Assembly: GCF_937910895.1 (NCBI RefSeq)
Contig: NZ_CALEMI010000157.1
Span: 1 to 64,000, forward strand
Source: an uncultured Dokdonia sp.
Lineage (GTDB): Bacteria; Bacteroidota; Bacteroidia; Flavobacteriales; Flavobacteriaceae
DNA: 64,000 nucleotides
Direction: 5' to 3'
Position 1 is the first letter of the stretch. Each line of letters opens with the position of its first letter. Both the position numbers and the translations under genes were made by a program. A model generated the notes under the pieces. It made no database searches. It was not told where the DNA came from and saw nothing but the letters and a program-made list of their open reading frames with translations. This document shows positions 1-7,767 of this stretch, piece by piece.

Positions 1-1
1 C

Positions 2-883
2 AAAGACTCAAAAGGACTCTCTATCCCTTACAACTTTTACAACGGAGCTTTAAAGACGGATGATCATACATCACCAGAAGCCGTAGATTCTAATGCGAAG
101 CTGAAGAAGTTTGCAGATCATCTATCTGTACTTTCTCAGTCTGAAGATGTATCTGTGCATTTTGATATGGAGCGACTTTCTCAAGATCTAGAAAAAGGAA
201 TGTACTTTGATTCTAGTATTCCTCAAGGATACGGAGTGGGAAGTAGTGGCGCATTAGTAGCCGCAATCTATGATAAGTATGCGACCGAGAAAATCACGGT
301 ACTAGAAAACTTAACAAGAGAAAAATTATTAAAGCTTAAAACTATTTTTGGCGCGATGGAATCTTTTTTCCACGGCAAATCTTCTGGGCTTGATCCTTTA
401 AATAGTTATTTGAGTTTACCTATCCTTATTAACAGTAAGGATCATATTGAGCCTGCGGGAATTCCATCACAAGAGCAACAAGGCAAAGGCGCGGTGTTTC
501 TTTTAGATAGTGGGATTGTTGGAGAAACAGCACCTATGGTCAATATCTTCATGGAAAGTATGAAGCAAGAAGGATTTAGAAATATGCTTAAAGATCAGTT
601 TGTAAAGCATACAGATGCGTGTGTAGACGATTTCTTAAAAGGCGATGTAAAATCATTGTTTGGCAACGTAAAGCAGCTTTCTAAAGTAGTGTTAAGCAAC
701 TTCAAACCTATGATTCCAAAAGCGTTTCATACTCTTTGGAAGCAAGGGATAGAAAGTAATGATTATTACCTTAAGCTTTGTGGTTCAGGTGGCGGCGGTT
801 ATATCTTAGGATTTACTGAAGATATTGATAAAGCAAAAAAGGCTTTAGTTGGACACAAACTAGAAGTAGTCTATAACTTTTAG
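2..883 (+). CDS. GHMP kinase, probable mevalonate kinase (5' end outside window)
   Basis: The reading frame is open from base 2, so this is the 3' part of a gene that begins just before the window. The first in-frame ATG (155) is internal. The GHMP ATP-binding motif 2 is seen as IPQGYGVGSSGAL, and the C-terminal motif 3 as KLCGSGGGGYILGF. The family phosphorylates small alcohols; in Flavobacteriaceae this protein is normally annotated as mevalonate kinase or GHMP kinase of the mevalonate route to isopentenyl diphosphate. That fits the UbiA prenyltransferase 17-59 bases downstream, which uses a polyprenyl donor. Exact substrate is inferred from family and context. About 20 N-terminal residues are probably missing. 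Soluble, no signal peptide visible in the part present. Confidence 0.85.
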   Translation, partial: KDSKGLSIPYNFYNGALKTDDHTSPEAVDSNAKLKKFADHLSVLSQSEDVSVHFDMERLSQDLEKGMYFDSSIPQGYGVGSSGALVAAIYDKYATEKITVLENLTREKLLKLKTIFGAMESFFHGKSSGLDPLNSYLSLPILINSKDHIEPAGIPSQEQQGKGAVFLLDSGIVGETAPMVNIFMESMKQEGFRNMLKDQFVKHTDACVDDFLKGDVKSLFGNVKQLSKVVLSNFKPMIPKAFHTLWKQGIESNDYYLKLCGSGGGGYILGFTEDIDKAKKALVGHKLEVVYNF

Positions 884-942
884 ATTTTCAATTACATTTT
901 ATGGGTACGCTTTCGCGAAAAAATAAACATCTAATTCTTAAG

Positions 943-1821
943 ATGTTTAGCTTGTTCTCAGTCGTGAGGGGATACAATATACTCGTGATTTTATTGGCAC
1001 AATATCTAACGGCTATTTTTATTATCGCACCCGACACCTCTCTTAGAGGTATTTTATTTGATGTTAGTTTGTTAATGTTGGTACTCGCTTCTGCAGCAAC
1101 CATTGCAGGTGGATATATCATTAATAATTTCTATGACTCCGAAAAAGACCTCATCAATAGACCTCGAAAAACACAATTAGACAGGCTTGTAAGTCAAAAC
1201 ACAAAACTGTCATTTTACTTTATCCTCAACTTTCTAGCAGTCATTTTTGCGAGTTATGTGTCTTTTAGAGCCGTGGTCTTTTTTGCGGGGTATATATTTG
1301 GAATTTGGATTTATTCTCACAAGCTTAAAAAATACCCTTTTATAGGAAATTTGACAGCGGCACTTCTAGCGATTACTCCTTTCTTTGCGATCTTTCTATA
1401 TTATAAAAACCTTGATACTGTCATCTTCGTACACGCGAGTTTTTTGTTTTTAGTCATTGCTATGCGAGAGCTTACCAAAGACTTAGAAAATCTAAAAGGA
1501 GATTTAGTACAAGGATATCATACCATCCCAGTTGTGTTTGGCGAACGCACTTCAAAATGGATGCTTACAGCACTTGCAGGTTTTACGATTATACCTATAT
1601 ATTATTTAATCAATCATTTTGAAATAGGATATATGTATGTGTACTTCTATGCGAGTGTAGTTGCCTTACTCTTTTTCTTAGGAGCTTTATGGAAATCGCA
1701 AGAAAAGCTTCATTATTTATTACTCCATAATATCTTAAAGTTTATTATTGTAGCAGGCGTATTTTGTATTGTTTTGATAGAGCCTAGTGAGTGGCTTCGG
1801 TTTGTGCCTTTTAGAATGTAA
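943..1821 (+). CDS. UbiA-family prenyltransferase
   Basis: Integral membrane prenyltransferase with many hydrophobic helices and both Asp-rich motifs of the family: NNFYDSEKDLINRPRK (NxxxDxxxD) and a second DLENLKGD. These bind the Mg-prenyl diphosphate. Relatives in Flavobacteria are often named geranylgeranylglycerol-phosphate geranylgeranyltransferase, but the acceptor cannot be told from sequence. The frame also has an ATG at 901, but the codons between 901 and 942 are largely made by a degenerate copy of the CTTTCGCGAAAG palindrome (906-920). I therefore prefer ATG 943, where the protein starts MFSLFSVVRGYN like typical members. It follows the mevalonate-type kinase on the same strand, consistent with an isoprenoid-lipid gene pair. 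Confidence 0.85.
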   Translation: MFSLFSVVRGYNILVILLAQYLTAIFIIAPDTSLRGILFDVSLLMLVLASAATIAGGYIINNFYDSEKDLINRPRKTQLDRLVSQNTKLSFYFILNFLAVIFASYVSFRAVVFFAGYIFGIWIYSHKLKKYPFIGNLTAALLAITPFFAIFLYYKNLDTVIFVHASFLFLVIAMRELTKDLENLKGDLVQGYHTIPVVFGERTSKWMLTALAGFTIIPIYYLINHFEIGYMYVYFYASVVALLFFLGALWKSQEKLHYLLLHNILKFIIVAGVFCIVLIEPSEWLRFVPFRM

Positions 1822-1832
1822 TTCAGATCAAC

Positions 1833-2597
1833 TCAAGAAGGCTTTTTTTCACTTAAATACTTCCAATAGCGTTTCGGAACGTGTTGTACGTGTAATCTCA
1901 TATTTTTTCTTGAAGCAATGTTGGTACTATTAAAATAGTTTTGCCATAATTCTTCATATTGTAATTCTTCTTGAGTGAAGTATAAGGATGCTTGAGAAGT
2001 GGTGTTGATATCTGAAGATAGTTGTAATTCGATAGTTTCTACCGTATGGAGGTCATAGTAGATGCCATACTTCCGCTTGAGGTCATAAATCAGCCATTTT
2101 TGATCTGCGTATCGTTTTTTAAAATGGGTTGAATTTAGTGGTAATACATTAAAATCAGGAGCGATAGTTGCAAAGTAGATGCCATCCTTCGTTTCGCGAA
2201 AGCGCACAAAAGCATCCATCCGATGTTTTTCTCTCCCTACCATTTTGACCACTTTACTGATGCGTAACACATCAGAATCTGCATAATTTTTTATTGACAA
2301 CCCTTCCTTAAAGCATTTTATGATGTATGATAACAATATGTCTTCAATCCCTTCTATTTCACTCAGGAACGCACGATGAATAGCGGTTGTCGTTTCGCTA
2401 CCTCCTTTTTGTTTTAATCCTTTCCAAACCCGTTGTGCTTTTTCAGGATCAGTGATCACATCTTCTGAGGTATCAAAAAAAGATAAAGCGTTATGATGTT
2501 GAGGCACAATAGAAAGCGTGTTGGGCTTTTGCTCATAAAAGTCAAAAATACAGCTAAGAAATCCTTCAAAACTACTATCATATCTATAGATTGCCAT
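1833..2597 (-). CDS. DUF4130 / TIGR03915-type putative DNA metabolism protein
   Basis: A soluble protein of 254 residues starting MAIYRYDSSFEGFLSCIFD, the usual opening of the DUF4130 family that is found next to a radical SAM protein. The middle has RFRETKDGIYFATIAPDFNVLPL and then HFKKRYADQKWLIYDLKR, a recognisable family pattern. It lies three bases after the radical SAM gene and is surely co-transcribed with it. The pair is annotated in databases as putative DNA repair/modification, but to my knowledge the biochemistry is unproved. The RFRE segment is encoded by a copy of the palindromic repeat (core around 2192-2202). The 3' end faces the UbiA gene with only 11 bases between stops. Confidence 0.8.
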   Translation of the reverse strand: MAIYRYDSSFEGFLSCIFDFYEQKPNTLSIVPQHHNALSFFDTSEDVITDPEKAQRVWKGLKQKGGSETTTAIHRAFLSEIEGIEDILLSYIIKCFKEGLSIKNYADSDVLRISKVVKMVGREKHRMDAFVRFRETKDGIYFATIAPDFNVLPLNSTHFKKRYADQKWLIYDLKRKYGIYYDLHTVETIELQLSSDINTTSQASLYFTQEELQYEELWQNYFNSTNIASRKNMRLHVQHVPKRYWKYLSEKKPS

Positions 2598-2600
2598 CGC

Positions 2601-3884
2601 TTATAGGGTCGGTAAAGCATTGGAATCAAAAAGGTTGAGTTGCGAACTATATGCCTTCCTGAATTTACTAGCGCTCTCTTGCATAATCATACTTTTAAGT
2701 TGACCAGGTGTTCTGTCTTTTGTTTCAAAATCTTTAGAGTCACACGTAATAAAATACTTAGCTCTATTCATAGCAATACCAATATTTTTAAGATGTTCCC
2801 AGTTGAGATTTCGGTATCTTCTCGCATGTATGATTTTGTGTACAGACCGCATCCCTACACCAGGAATACGTGCTAGTGTATTACGATCTGCGGTATTGAT
2901 GTTGACAGGAAATTTGTCGAGATTTCGGAGCGCCCAACCTAATTTTGGATCTACATCTGCATCAAGATTGGGATGTTCTTTAGTAAGTAATTCGCGCACA
3001 TCAAACCCATAAAATCGAAGCAACCAATCGGCTTGATATAATCTATTCTCACGTAACATAGGGACTTCAGTACCAATAGAAGGCAAACGCTTATCGTAAC
3101 TAATCGGGATATAACCAGAATAATACACCCGTTTCATTTGAAACTCTTTGTAAAAATAAGCACTGGTGTACATAATTTGCGCGTCAGTTTCTCCAGTAGC
3201 GCCAATAATCATTTGCGTGCTTTGACCTGCAGGCGCATAGATAGGTGTGCTTTTAATGATCTTCTTTTCGCTTTTGTACTGAATGATTTCATTTTTCACC
3301 TTACGCATAGGTTTTAAGAAATCTTCACGATTTTTATCAGGCGCCAAGAGTTTAAGCCCGGAAGCTGAGGGAATCTCAATATTGACGGAAAGTCTATCGG
3401 CATAGAGTCCTGCTTCTCGCATTAACTCATCACTCGCGCCTGGAATTGATTTAAGATGAATATAACCATTAAAATTTTCTTCCTCTCGCAGTTTTTTGGC
3501 GACAGCAATGAGTCGTTCCATGGTGTAATCGGCATTTTTAAAAATCCCACTGCTCAAGAAGAGCCCTTCAATATAATTTCTACGATAAAAATTAATAGTT
3601 AAATCCACTACTTCCTGCACTTTAAAAGCAGCTCTTTTAATGTCGTTACTTTTGCGCGTCACGCAATACGCACAGTCAAATATGCAATGATTGGTCAGTA
3701 ATATTTTTAACAAAGAGACACATCGACCATCTTCTGTATAGCTATGACAAATGCCCATCCCGCTACTATCGCCCAATCCCTTGTTTTTATTGGCACGTTT
3801 GCTTCCGCTGGAGGAGCAGGAAACATCATATTTGGCAGCATCAGCAAGGATGTTGAGCTTTTCTTTGATTCGGTCGAAATTCAT
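2601..3884 (-). CDS. Radical SAM protein with HhH domain, putative DNA modification/repair
   Basis: 427 residues. The radical SAM cluster motif CIFDCAYC (CxxxCxxC) lies near residue 70 and should bind a 4Fe-4S cluster and S-adenosylmethionine. The C-terminal third has a helix-hairpin-helix, NINTADRNTLARIPGVGMRSV, a non-specific DNA-binding element. This architecture matches the TIGR03916 family of putative DNA modification/repair radical SAM proteins that always pair with a DUF4130-type protein, here the next gene downstream. The true substrate is not known. A Bacteroidetes -7 box (TATTTTTG on the minus strand, 3907-3900) lies about 16 bases upstream of the ATG, implying a very short leader. 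Start chosen as the ATG at 3884 (MNFDRIKEKL). Confidence 0.85.
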   Translation of the reverse strand: MNFDRIKEKLNILADAAKYDVSCSSSGSKRANKNKGLGDSSGMGICHSYTEDGRCVSLLKILLTNHCIFDCAYCVTRKSNDIKRAAFKVQEVVDLTINFYRRNYIEGLFLSSGIFKNADYTMERLIAVAKKLREEENFNGYIHLKSIPGASDELMREAGLYADRLSVNIEIPSASGLKLLAPDKNREDFLKPMRKVKNEIIQYKSEKKIIKSTPIYAPAGQSTQMIIGATGETDAQIMYTSAYFYKEFQMKRVYYSGYIPISYDKRLPSIGTEVPMLRENRLYQADWLLRFYGFDVRELLTKEHPNLDADVDPKLGWALRNLDKFPVNINTADRNTLARIPGVGMRSVHKIIHARRYRNLNWEHLKNIGIAMNRAKYFITCDSKDFETKDRTPGQLKSMIMQESASKFRKAYSSQLNLFDSNALPTL

Positions 3885-3899
3885 AAATAGGATTTAATC

Positions 3900-3907
3900 C
3901 AAAAATA
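3900..3907 (-). promoter_or_regulatory. Probable -7 box of the radical SAM operon
   Basis: Minus-strand reading gives TATTTTTG, matching TAnnTTTG of Bacteroidetes sigma-A promoters. No clear TTTG is present at -33, so the call rests on the -7 box and its position about 16 bases before the start codon. Confidence 0.45.
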
Positions 3908-4018
3908 TGGAATATTTCTAATTATTAGAGGTGGATTGAAAAGTTTAACGTTTTTCGCGCAAGCGAACATTCCCTACACCGAGGATCAATTTTGTATTTT
4001 TAAACCAAATTCATATCA

Positions 4019-4984
4019 ATGACGCTACCCGAAAATCATCTTAAGATTGCCATGGCACAGATTGCGCCCGTTTGGCTTAATAAAGAAGCAACACTCACAA
4101 AGATTAAACAAGCGATTACCGAAGCTGCTCAAGAAGGTGCGGAGTTGATTGTATTTGGCGAAGGACTATTGCCTGGATATCCCTATTGGTTAGCGCTGAC
4201 AGGCGGTGCGGAGTGGAATAAAACGGTTGTCAAAGAATTGCACGCACATTACGCTCGTAATTGTGTTGATATTGATGCAGGAGATTTAGAGGAGGTGTGT
4301 ACGCTTTCGCGAAAGCATAACATCGCCATTTATCTAGGGATTATTGAGCGTCCACAAGATAGAGGTGGTCATAGTTTGTATGCCTCTCTCGTGTACATCA
4401 ATCAAGAGGGATCGATACAATCCGTACACCGAAAGCTACAACCTACCTACGATGAGCGATTGACATGGTCGCCTGGCGACGGACATGGATTGCAAGTACA
4501 TTCCTTGAAACAGTTTACCATCGGCGGACTAAATTGTTGGGAAAACTGGATGCCTTTGCCTCGCGCTGCGTTGTACGGACAGGGCGAAAATTTACACGTT
4601 GCTGTTTGGCCAGGAAGTGATCATAACACCAAAGATATCACCCGATTTATTGCTAGAGAATCCCGTTCTTTTGTAATTTCAGTATCTAGTCGGATGAAGG
4701 TGTCAGATTTTCCAAAAGACACCCCACATTACGACGAGTTGGTAAAAAATGCTCCAGAATTATTATCAAATGGTGGCTCTTGCATCGCAGGACCTGATGG
4801 AGAATTTATTGTGCATCCAGATATTGAAACCGAAGGAAATATCTACCATACCATTGATTTTAATCGAGTGTATGAAGAACGACAAAATTTTGATGTGGTA
4901 GGGCATTATTCACGTCCAGATGTGACGCAATTGAGTGTGAATAGGGAACGGCAGCGTACGGTTAAGTTGAGTCCCTCATCCTAA
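4019..4984 (+). CDS. Nitrilase / carbon-nitrogen hydrolase
   Basis: 321 residues of the nitrilase superfamily, with the catalytic triad visible as Glu48 (FGEGLLPGYPYW), Lys139 (HRKLQPTYDERLTW) and Cys173 (LNCWENWMPL). The PGYPYW and HRKLxPT...W patterns are those of true nitrilases (nitrile to carboxylic acid and ammonia) rather than amidases or beta-ureidopropionases. Cytoplasmic, no signal peptide. Residues 95-99 (TLSRK) are encoded by a copy of the palindromic repeat (4300-4319). The last codons run into a CCCTCATCCTAACCTTCTCCC-like stretch at 4972-4992, so the present C-terminus (LSPSS) was probably created by repeat sequence. It stands alone between a minus-strand operon and a gene-free gap; substrate unknown. 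Confidence 0.85.
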   Translation: MTLPENHLKIAMAQIAPVWLNKEATLTKIKQAITEAAQEGAELIVFGEGLLPGYPYWLALTGGAEWNKTVVKELHAHYARNCVDIDAGDLEEVCTLSRKHNIAIYLGIIERPQDRGGHSLYASLVYINQEGSIQSVHRKLQPTYDERLTWSPGDGHGLQVHSLKQFTIGGLNCWENWMPLPRAALYGQGENLHVAVWPGSDHNTKDITRFIARESRSFVISVSSRMKVSDFPKDTPHYDELVKNAPELLSNGGSCIAGPDGEFIVHPDIETEGNIYHTIDFNRVYEERQNFDVVGHYSRPDVTQLSVNRERQRTVKLSPSS

Positions 4985-5000
4985 CCTTCTCCCAAAGAAA
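4972..5000 (+). repeat. CCCTC...CTCCC-type dispersed repeat remnant
   Basis: The stretch CCCTCATCCTAACCTTCTCCC followed by AAAGAAAGAAG resembles a short dispersed repeat seen between genes in many bacteria. It overlaps the stop codon of the nitrilase. Only one copy occurs in this window, so the call relies on memory of the pattern. Confidence 0.35.
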
Positions 5001-5040
5001 GAAGCAACTGTTATGGATAAAGTTCTTGAGGCTTGGATAG

Positions 5041-5090
5041 GTTCAAAATAGAGTAGTACTCTAAAATAGAGCAATACTCTATTTTGAAAC
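5041..5090. repeat. Imperfect 50-bp inverted repeat
   Basis: The left arm GTTCAAAATAGAGTA (5041-5055) is the reverse complement of TACTCTATTTTGAAAC (5075-5090) except for one extra T. The centre repeats TACTCTAAAATAGAG. It could form a long A/T-rich hairpin between the convergent nitrilase and exbD genes and may serve as a bidirectional terminator, or be a decayed mobile repeat. Confidence 0.7.
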
Positions 5091-5140
5091 TGAAAACAAA
5101 CTCAAAGCAATAAATTGAGTTAAAATTAAAAGCTCCTCAC

Positions 5141-5213
5141 CTCTCCGAGACCTCTGCTGAGCTTGCCGAAGTAGGAGGTAGCTATATCGAGGAAAGAGAT
5201 ATAGACGGAGGAG
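5141..5213. repeat. Three-stem structured intergenic element
   Basis: Complementary segments nest as a three-way junction. The closing stem is CTCTCCG (5141-5147) with CGGAGgAG (5206-5213, one bulge). The second stem is ACCTC (5150-5154) with GAGGT (5175-5179). The third is CTATATC (5182-5188) with GATATAG (5198-5204). The loop of the second stem carries CTGAGCTTGCCGAAGT, a member of the second repeat family of this window. It lies between convergent genes, so it may be a REP-like repeat or a structured RNA end. Fold was drawn by eye. Confidence 0.5.
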
Positions 5214-5278
5214 AGATTTTCGCTAAAATTATATACAAACTAGCTACGGTCTAAAAGTTAACGACTACCGACTAATGG

Positions 5279-5893
5279 CTAAAATTTTTGATTTTTCGTC
5301 TCAGCATCTGTAATCAGGAGCGGATATAATTCTCTGATTTGTTTTAATTGTGCTTTTACCTTTTCAACGTCTCCTTTATAACGTCCTTCTTGGACTTCTT
5401 GGTTAATGGTTGTAAAGGAATATCCAAATAAACGTTGTGACTCACGATTGCGTAAAGTGTTATAGGCTTTGGCTAACTCATTTTGTAGTGCTACGTAATT
5501 TTTATACGCAGATTTTCTGTGTGCATGAATAGCAATCACAGCTTTTTCTGGATGATCTGAAGATGCGGGGTTTCGATCTCCTTGACAATAACTACAATAA
5601 AGTTCGCTAGTGGTAGCGCCTCCGTTATCTATAAAGTCAAGTGCTATGGCTGAGATTTCTTGGATGGGCGTTACTTTTTCTTTGACAAAAAAGGCACCTT
5701 GCTCATTGATGATAATAGGTAAGATGTTTTTTTCTTTAATAGGTAGCGGTTCTGGATTTTTTTCTATTGGAAGAAATCTAGCAATTCCTTTATCCTTATC
5801 AATGGTGGTAGTCACTAAGAAAAAAATAAGCAGTAAAAAGGCAATATCTGCCATAGATCCTGCATTAACTTCGGGTGCTGTTCGTTTTGACAT
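5279..5893 (-). CDS. exbD: ExbD/TolR-family biopolymer transport protein
   Basis: 204 residues with the ExbD N-terminus: short cytoplasmic start, then one membrane helix ADIAFLLLIFFLVTTTIDKDKG that carries the conserved Asp of the ExbD/TolR proton path, then a periplasmic domain. These proteins work with ExbB/TolQ and TonB to power outer-membrane transport. No exbB lies next to it in the window, and the tonB at the window end is 58 kb away, so it probably joins subunits encoded elsewhere. The C-terminal region (residues 120-204) is longer than in classic ExbD and has a CSYCQGD segment. The gene is alone, with the rRNA pseudouridine synthase diverging from it. Confidence 0.85.
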   Translation of the reverse strand: MSKRTAPEVNAGSMADIAFLLLIFFLVTTTIDKDKGIARFLPIEKNPEPLPIKEKNILPIIINEQGAFFVKEKVTPIQEISAIALDFIDNGGATTSELYCSYCQGDRNPASSDHPEKAVIAIHAHRKSAYKNYVALQNELAKAYNTLRNRESQRLFGYSFTTINQEVQEGRYKGDVEKVKAQLKQIRELYPLLITDAETKNQKF

Positions 5894-6081
5894 AACTGAT
5901 GGTTTTAAAATTAATTATTTGAATAAAAATCTACATTTGGTTGGTAGCTATTTATTGTAAATAATAAGATGTGGCTAGTATGTCTGTATTAAACTCGTAT
6001 ACCGTGAGGTAAGTTTTTCCGTTTAATTTCTACATAGCATCAAGAGATATGCCATAGAATAGGATCGCAGGTTTTTATTTG

Positions 6082-6111
6082 TTTGTATTTCGTAGTTTAA
6101 ACCTACCTTTG
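6082..6111 (+). promoter_or_regulatory. Promoter of pseudouridine synthase gene
   Basis: TTTG at 6082-6085 and TACCTTTG at 6104-6111 are 18 bp apart, a close match to the Bacteroidetes TTTG/TAnnTTTG promoter. Transcription should start near 6118. This rules out the upstream in-frame ATG at 6079, which lies inside the promoter, and supports a start at 6121 or 6130. Confidence 0.65.
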
Positions 6112-6120
6112 TACCCAAAT

Positions 6121-6993
6121 ATGAAGACCATGAGTAAAGATGCACCTAGAAGAGGGAAAGGAAAACCGAAACCAAAACCAAAGAGTAGAGCAGAGGTAGG
6201 AAAGAAAGACATGCGATCTAATGCAAAAAGTAAGCAGGAAAAAGATCCAAAGGTAAAAGCAAAACCAAATCCTCCAAGAAAGGATGATGGTACGATACGC
6301 TTAAATAAATACATCGCAAATTCAGGGATATGCTCGCGTCGAGAAGCAGATATGTATATTTCTATAGGAAATGTTACGGTGAATGGCAAGGTGGTCAATG
6401 AGATGGGTCATAAAGTACAGCTTGGAGATGATGTACGCTTTGATGGTCGTCGGATTAATCCAGAGGCAAAGGCGTATGTATTATTGAATAAACCTAAAGG
6501 ATTTGCAACCACGACGAGTAATGAGAAAGGAAACACGGTAATGGATCTTGTTGCAAACGCAACATCATCTCATATTAAGCCTATAGGAAGACTAGGTCGT
6601 AATGCTACAGGATTACTTTTATTTACAAATGACGATGAGGTACATCAGCGTTTTACAAATTCAAAAGCTGGGGTTACCAAACTATATCATGTCGAGTTGT
6701 CTAAAAATATAAAGGCAGCAGATATGGAACGTATCAATGAAGGACTTACTATAGAAGGTAAAAATATAAGTATAGAAGAGATCAGCTTTGTAGATGGAGC
6801 TCCTAAAAAAGAAGTAGGAATCAAAATAAAGCATACAGGTAATAGTGTGATCCGTACTATTTTTGAACACTTAAATTATGAAGTAGTTCGAATAGATTGC
6901 GTTATGATTGCAGGTCTTACCAAAAAAGATTTACCTCGAGGTAACTGGCGTCACCTTACAAAGCAAGAAGTCATTAATCTAAAAATGGTTTAG
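6121..6993 (+). CDS. RsuA/RluB-family rRNA pseudouridine synthase
   Basis: About 290 residues. The N-terminus is a long Lys/Arg/Pro tail rich in KPKPK, probably RNA-binding. An S4 domain follows (RLNKYIANSGICSRREADMYI), then the pseudouridine synthase domain with the catalytic Asp replaced in view as GRLGRNATGLLLFTND (the family motif is GRLDxxTxGLLLLTND). Here the usual GRLD is GRLG-R-N, so the expected Asp is not at its normal place; see findings. The protein should modify ribosomal RNA if active. I chose ATG 6121 because the promoter at 6082-6111 covers the longer start. The gene is followed 54 bases later by a glycosyltransferase set with a separate function. Confidence 0.8.
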   Translation: MKTMSKDAPRRGKGKPKPKPKSRAEVGKKDMRSNAKSKQEKDPKVKAKPNPPRKDDGTIRLNKYIANSGICSRREADMYISIGNVTVNGKVVNEMGHKVQLGDDVRFDGRRINPEAKAYVLLNKPKGFATTTSNEKGNTVMDLVANATSSHIKPIGRLGRNATGLLLFTNDDEVHQRFTNSKAGVTKLYHVELSKNIKAADMERINEGLTIEGKNISIEEISFVDGAPKKEVGIKIKHTGNSVIRTIFEHLNYEVVRIDCVMIAGLTKKDLPRGNWRHLTKQEVINLKMV

Positions 6994-7047
6994 AACCCAT
7001 CTAAGTTTTTTAGAAAAAAGTATCTTGCGAGTATCTAACCGTATTTT

Positions 7048-7767
7048 ATGTCGTATCGACTTACTATTGTAGTTCCCGTTTATAACGAAGAAGATAACCT
7101 TCAGCGTGTAGAGAAAGAATTTCTTACGTATTTTGAAATGGCTACGGTATCGTGCAAGGTATTATTTGTAAATGATGGTTCCAAAGACAATAGTCAAGAA
7201 CTCATAGAAGAAATTTGTTCTCGAGACAACCGTTTTACATATATCTCTTTTGCAAAAAATGCAGGACTAAGTGCTGCGATCAAAGCAGGATTTGATTACA
7301 CCGATACAGAACTTGTCGGATACATAGATGCCGATCTCCAGACTACGCCAGAAGATTTTAATAAATTATTGGGTGAGATGGATGACTGCGCCTTAGTGAC
7401 TGGCGTACGAGCCGATCGTAAAGATAGTTTTGTAAAAAACATGTCTTCTAAAATCGCCAACGGCATTCGTCGTGCGTTTACCCACGATGGGATGGATGAC
7501 ACGGGATGCCCTCTCAAAATAATAAAGGCAGACTATGCAAAACGCATTCCTATGTTTAGAGGATTACATCGTTTTTTACCTGCGATGATTTTACTTCAAA
7601 ACGGAAAAATAAAACAAGTGCCTGTGCGTCATTTTCCGCGTATTGCGGGAGAGGCAAAATTTGGTTTATGGAATCGGTTACTAGGACCTTTGATGGACTG
7701 TTTTGCCTATCTCTGGATGAAGAAAAAGTATATCAATTACATTGTAGAGAAAACAAGCCGTGGATAA
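7048..7767 (+). CDS. Glycosyltransferase family 2 (polyprenyl-phosphate sugar transferase type)
   Basis: 239 residues with a GT-A fold. It starts with LTIVVPVYNEEDNLQRV, has the nucleotide-sugar loop VNDGSKDNS and the metal-binding region GYIDADLQTTPEDF. It is of the ArnC/DPMS type that moves a sugar from a nucleotide donor to undecaprenyl phosphate at the cytoplasmic face. No C-terminal membrane helices are evident, unlike E. coli ArnC. It overlaps the LABN gene by 8 bases, and that gene overlaps a GT39 enzyme. The trio looks like a lipid-linked sugar is made (this gene), then used outside (GT39). Sugar identity unknown. Confidence 0.85.
   Translation: MSYRLTIVVPVYNEEDNLQRVEKEFLTYFEMATVSCKVLFVNDGSKDNSQELIEEICSRDNRFTYISFAKNAGLSAAIKAGFDYTDTELVGYIDADLQTTPEDFNKLLGEMDDCALVTGVRADRKDSFVKNMSSKIANGIRRAFTHDGMDDTGCPLKIIKADYAKRIPMFRGLHRFLPAMILLQNGKIKQVPVRHFPRIAGEAKFGLWNRLLGPLMDCFAYLWMKKKYINYIVEKTSRG

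Noticed and set aside
155-157. ATG 155 as start of the GHMP kinase
   Set aside because: The frame is open to the window edge and the upstream residues fit the family, so the gene simply begins outside.
901-942. Longer UbiA start at ATG 901
   Set aside because: The codons are largely made by a palindrome copy; ATG 943 gives the usual N-terminus.
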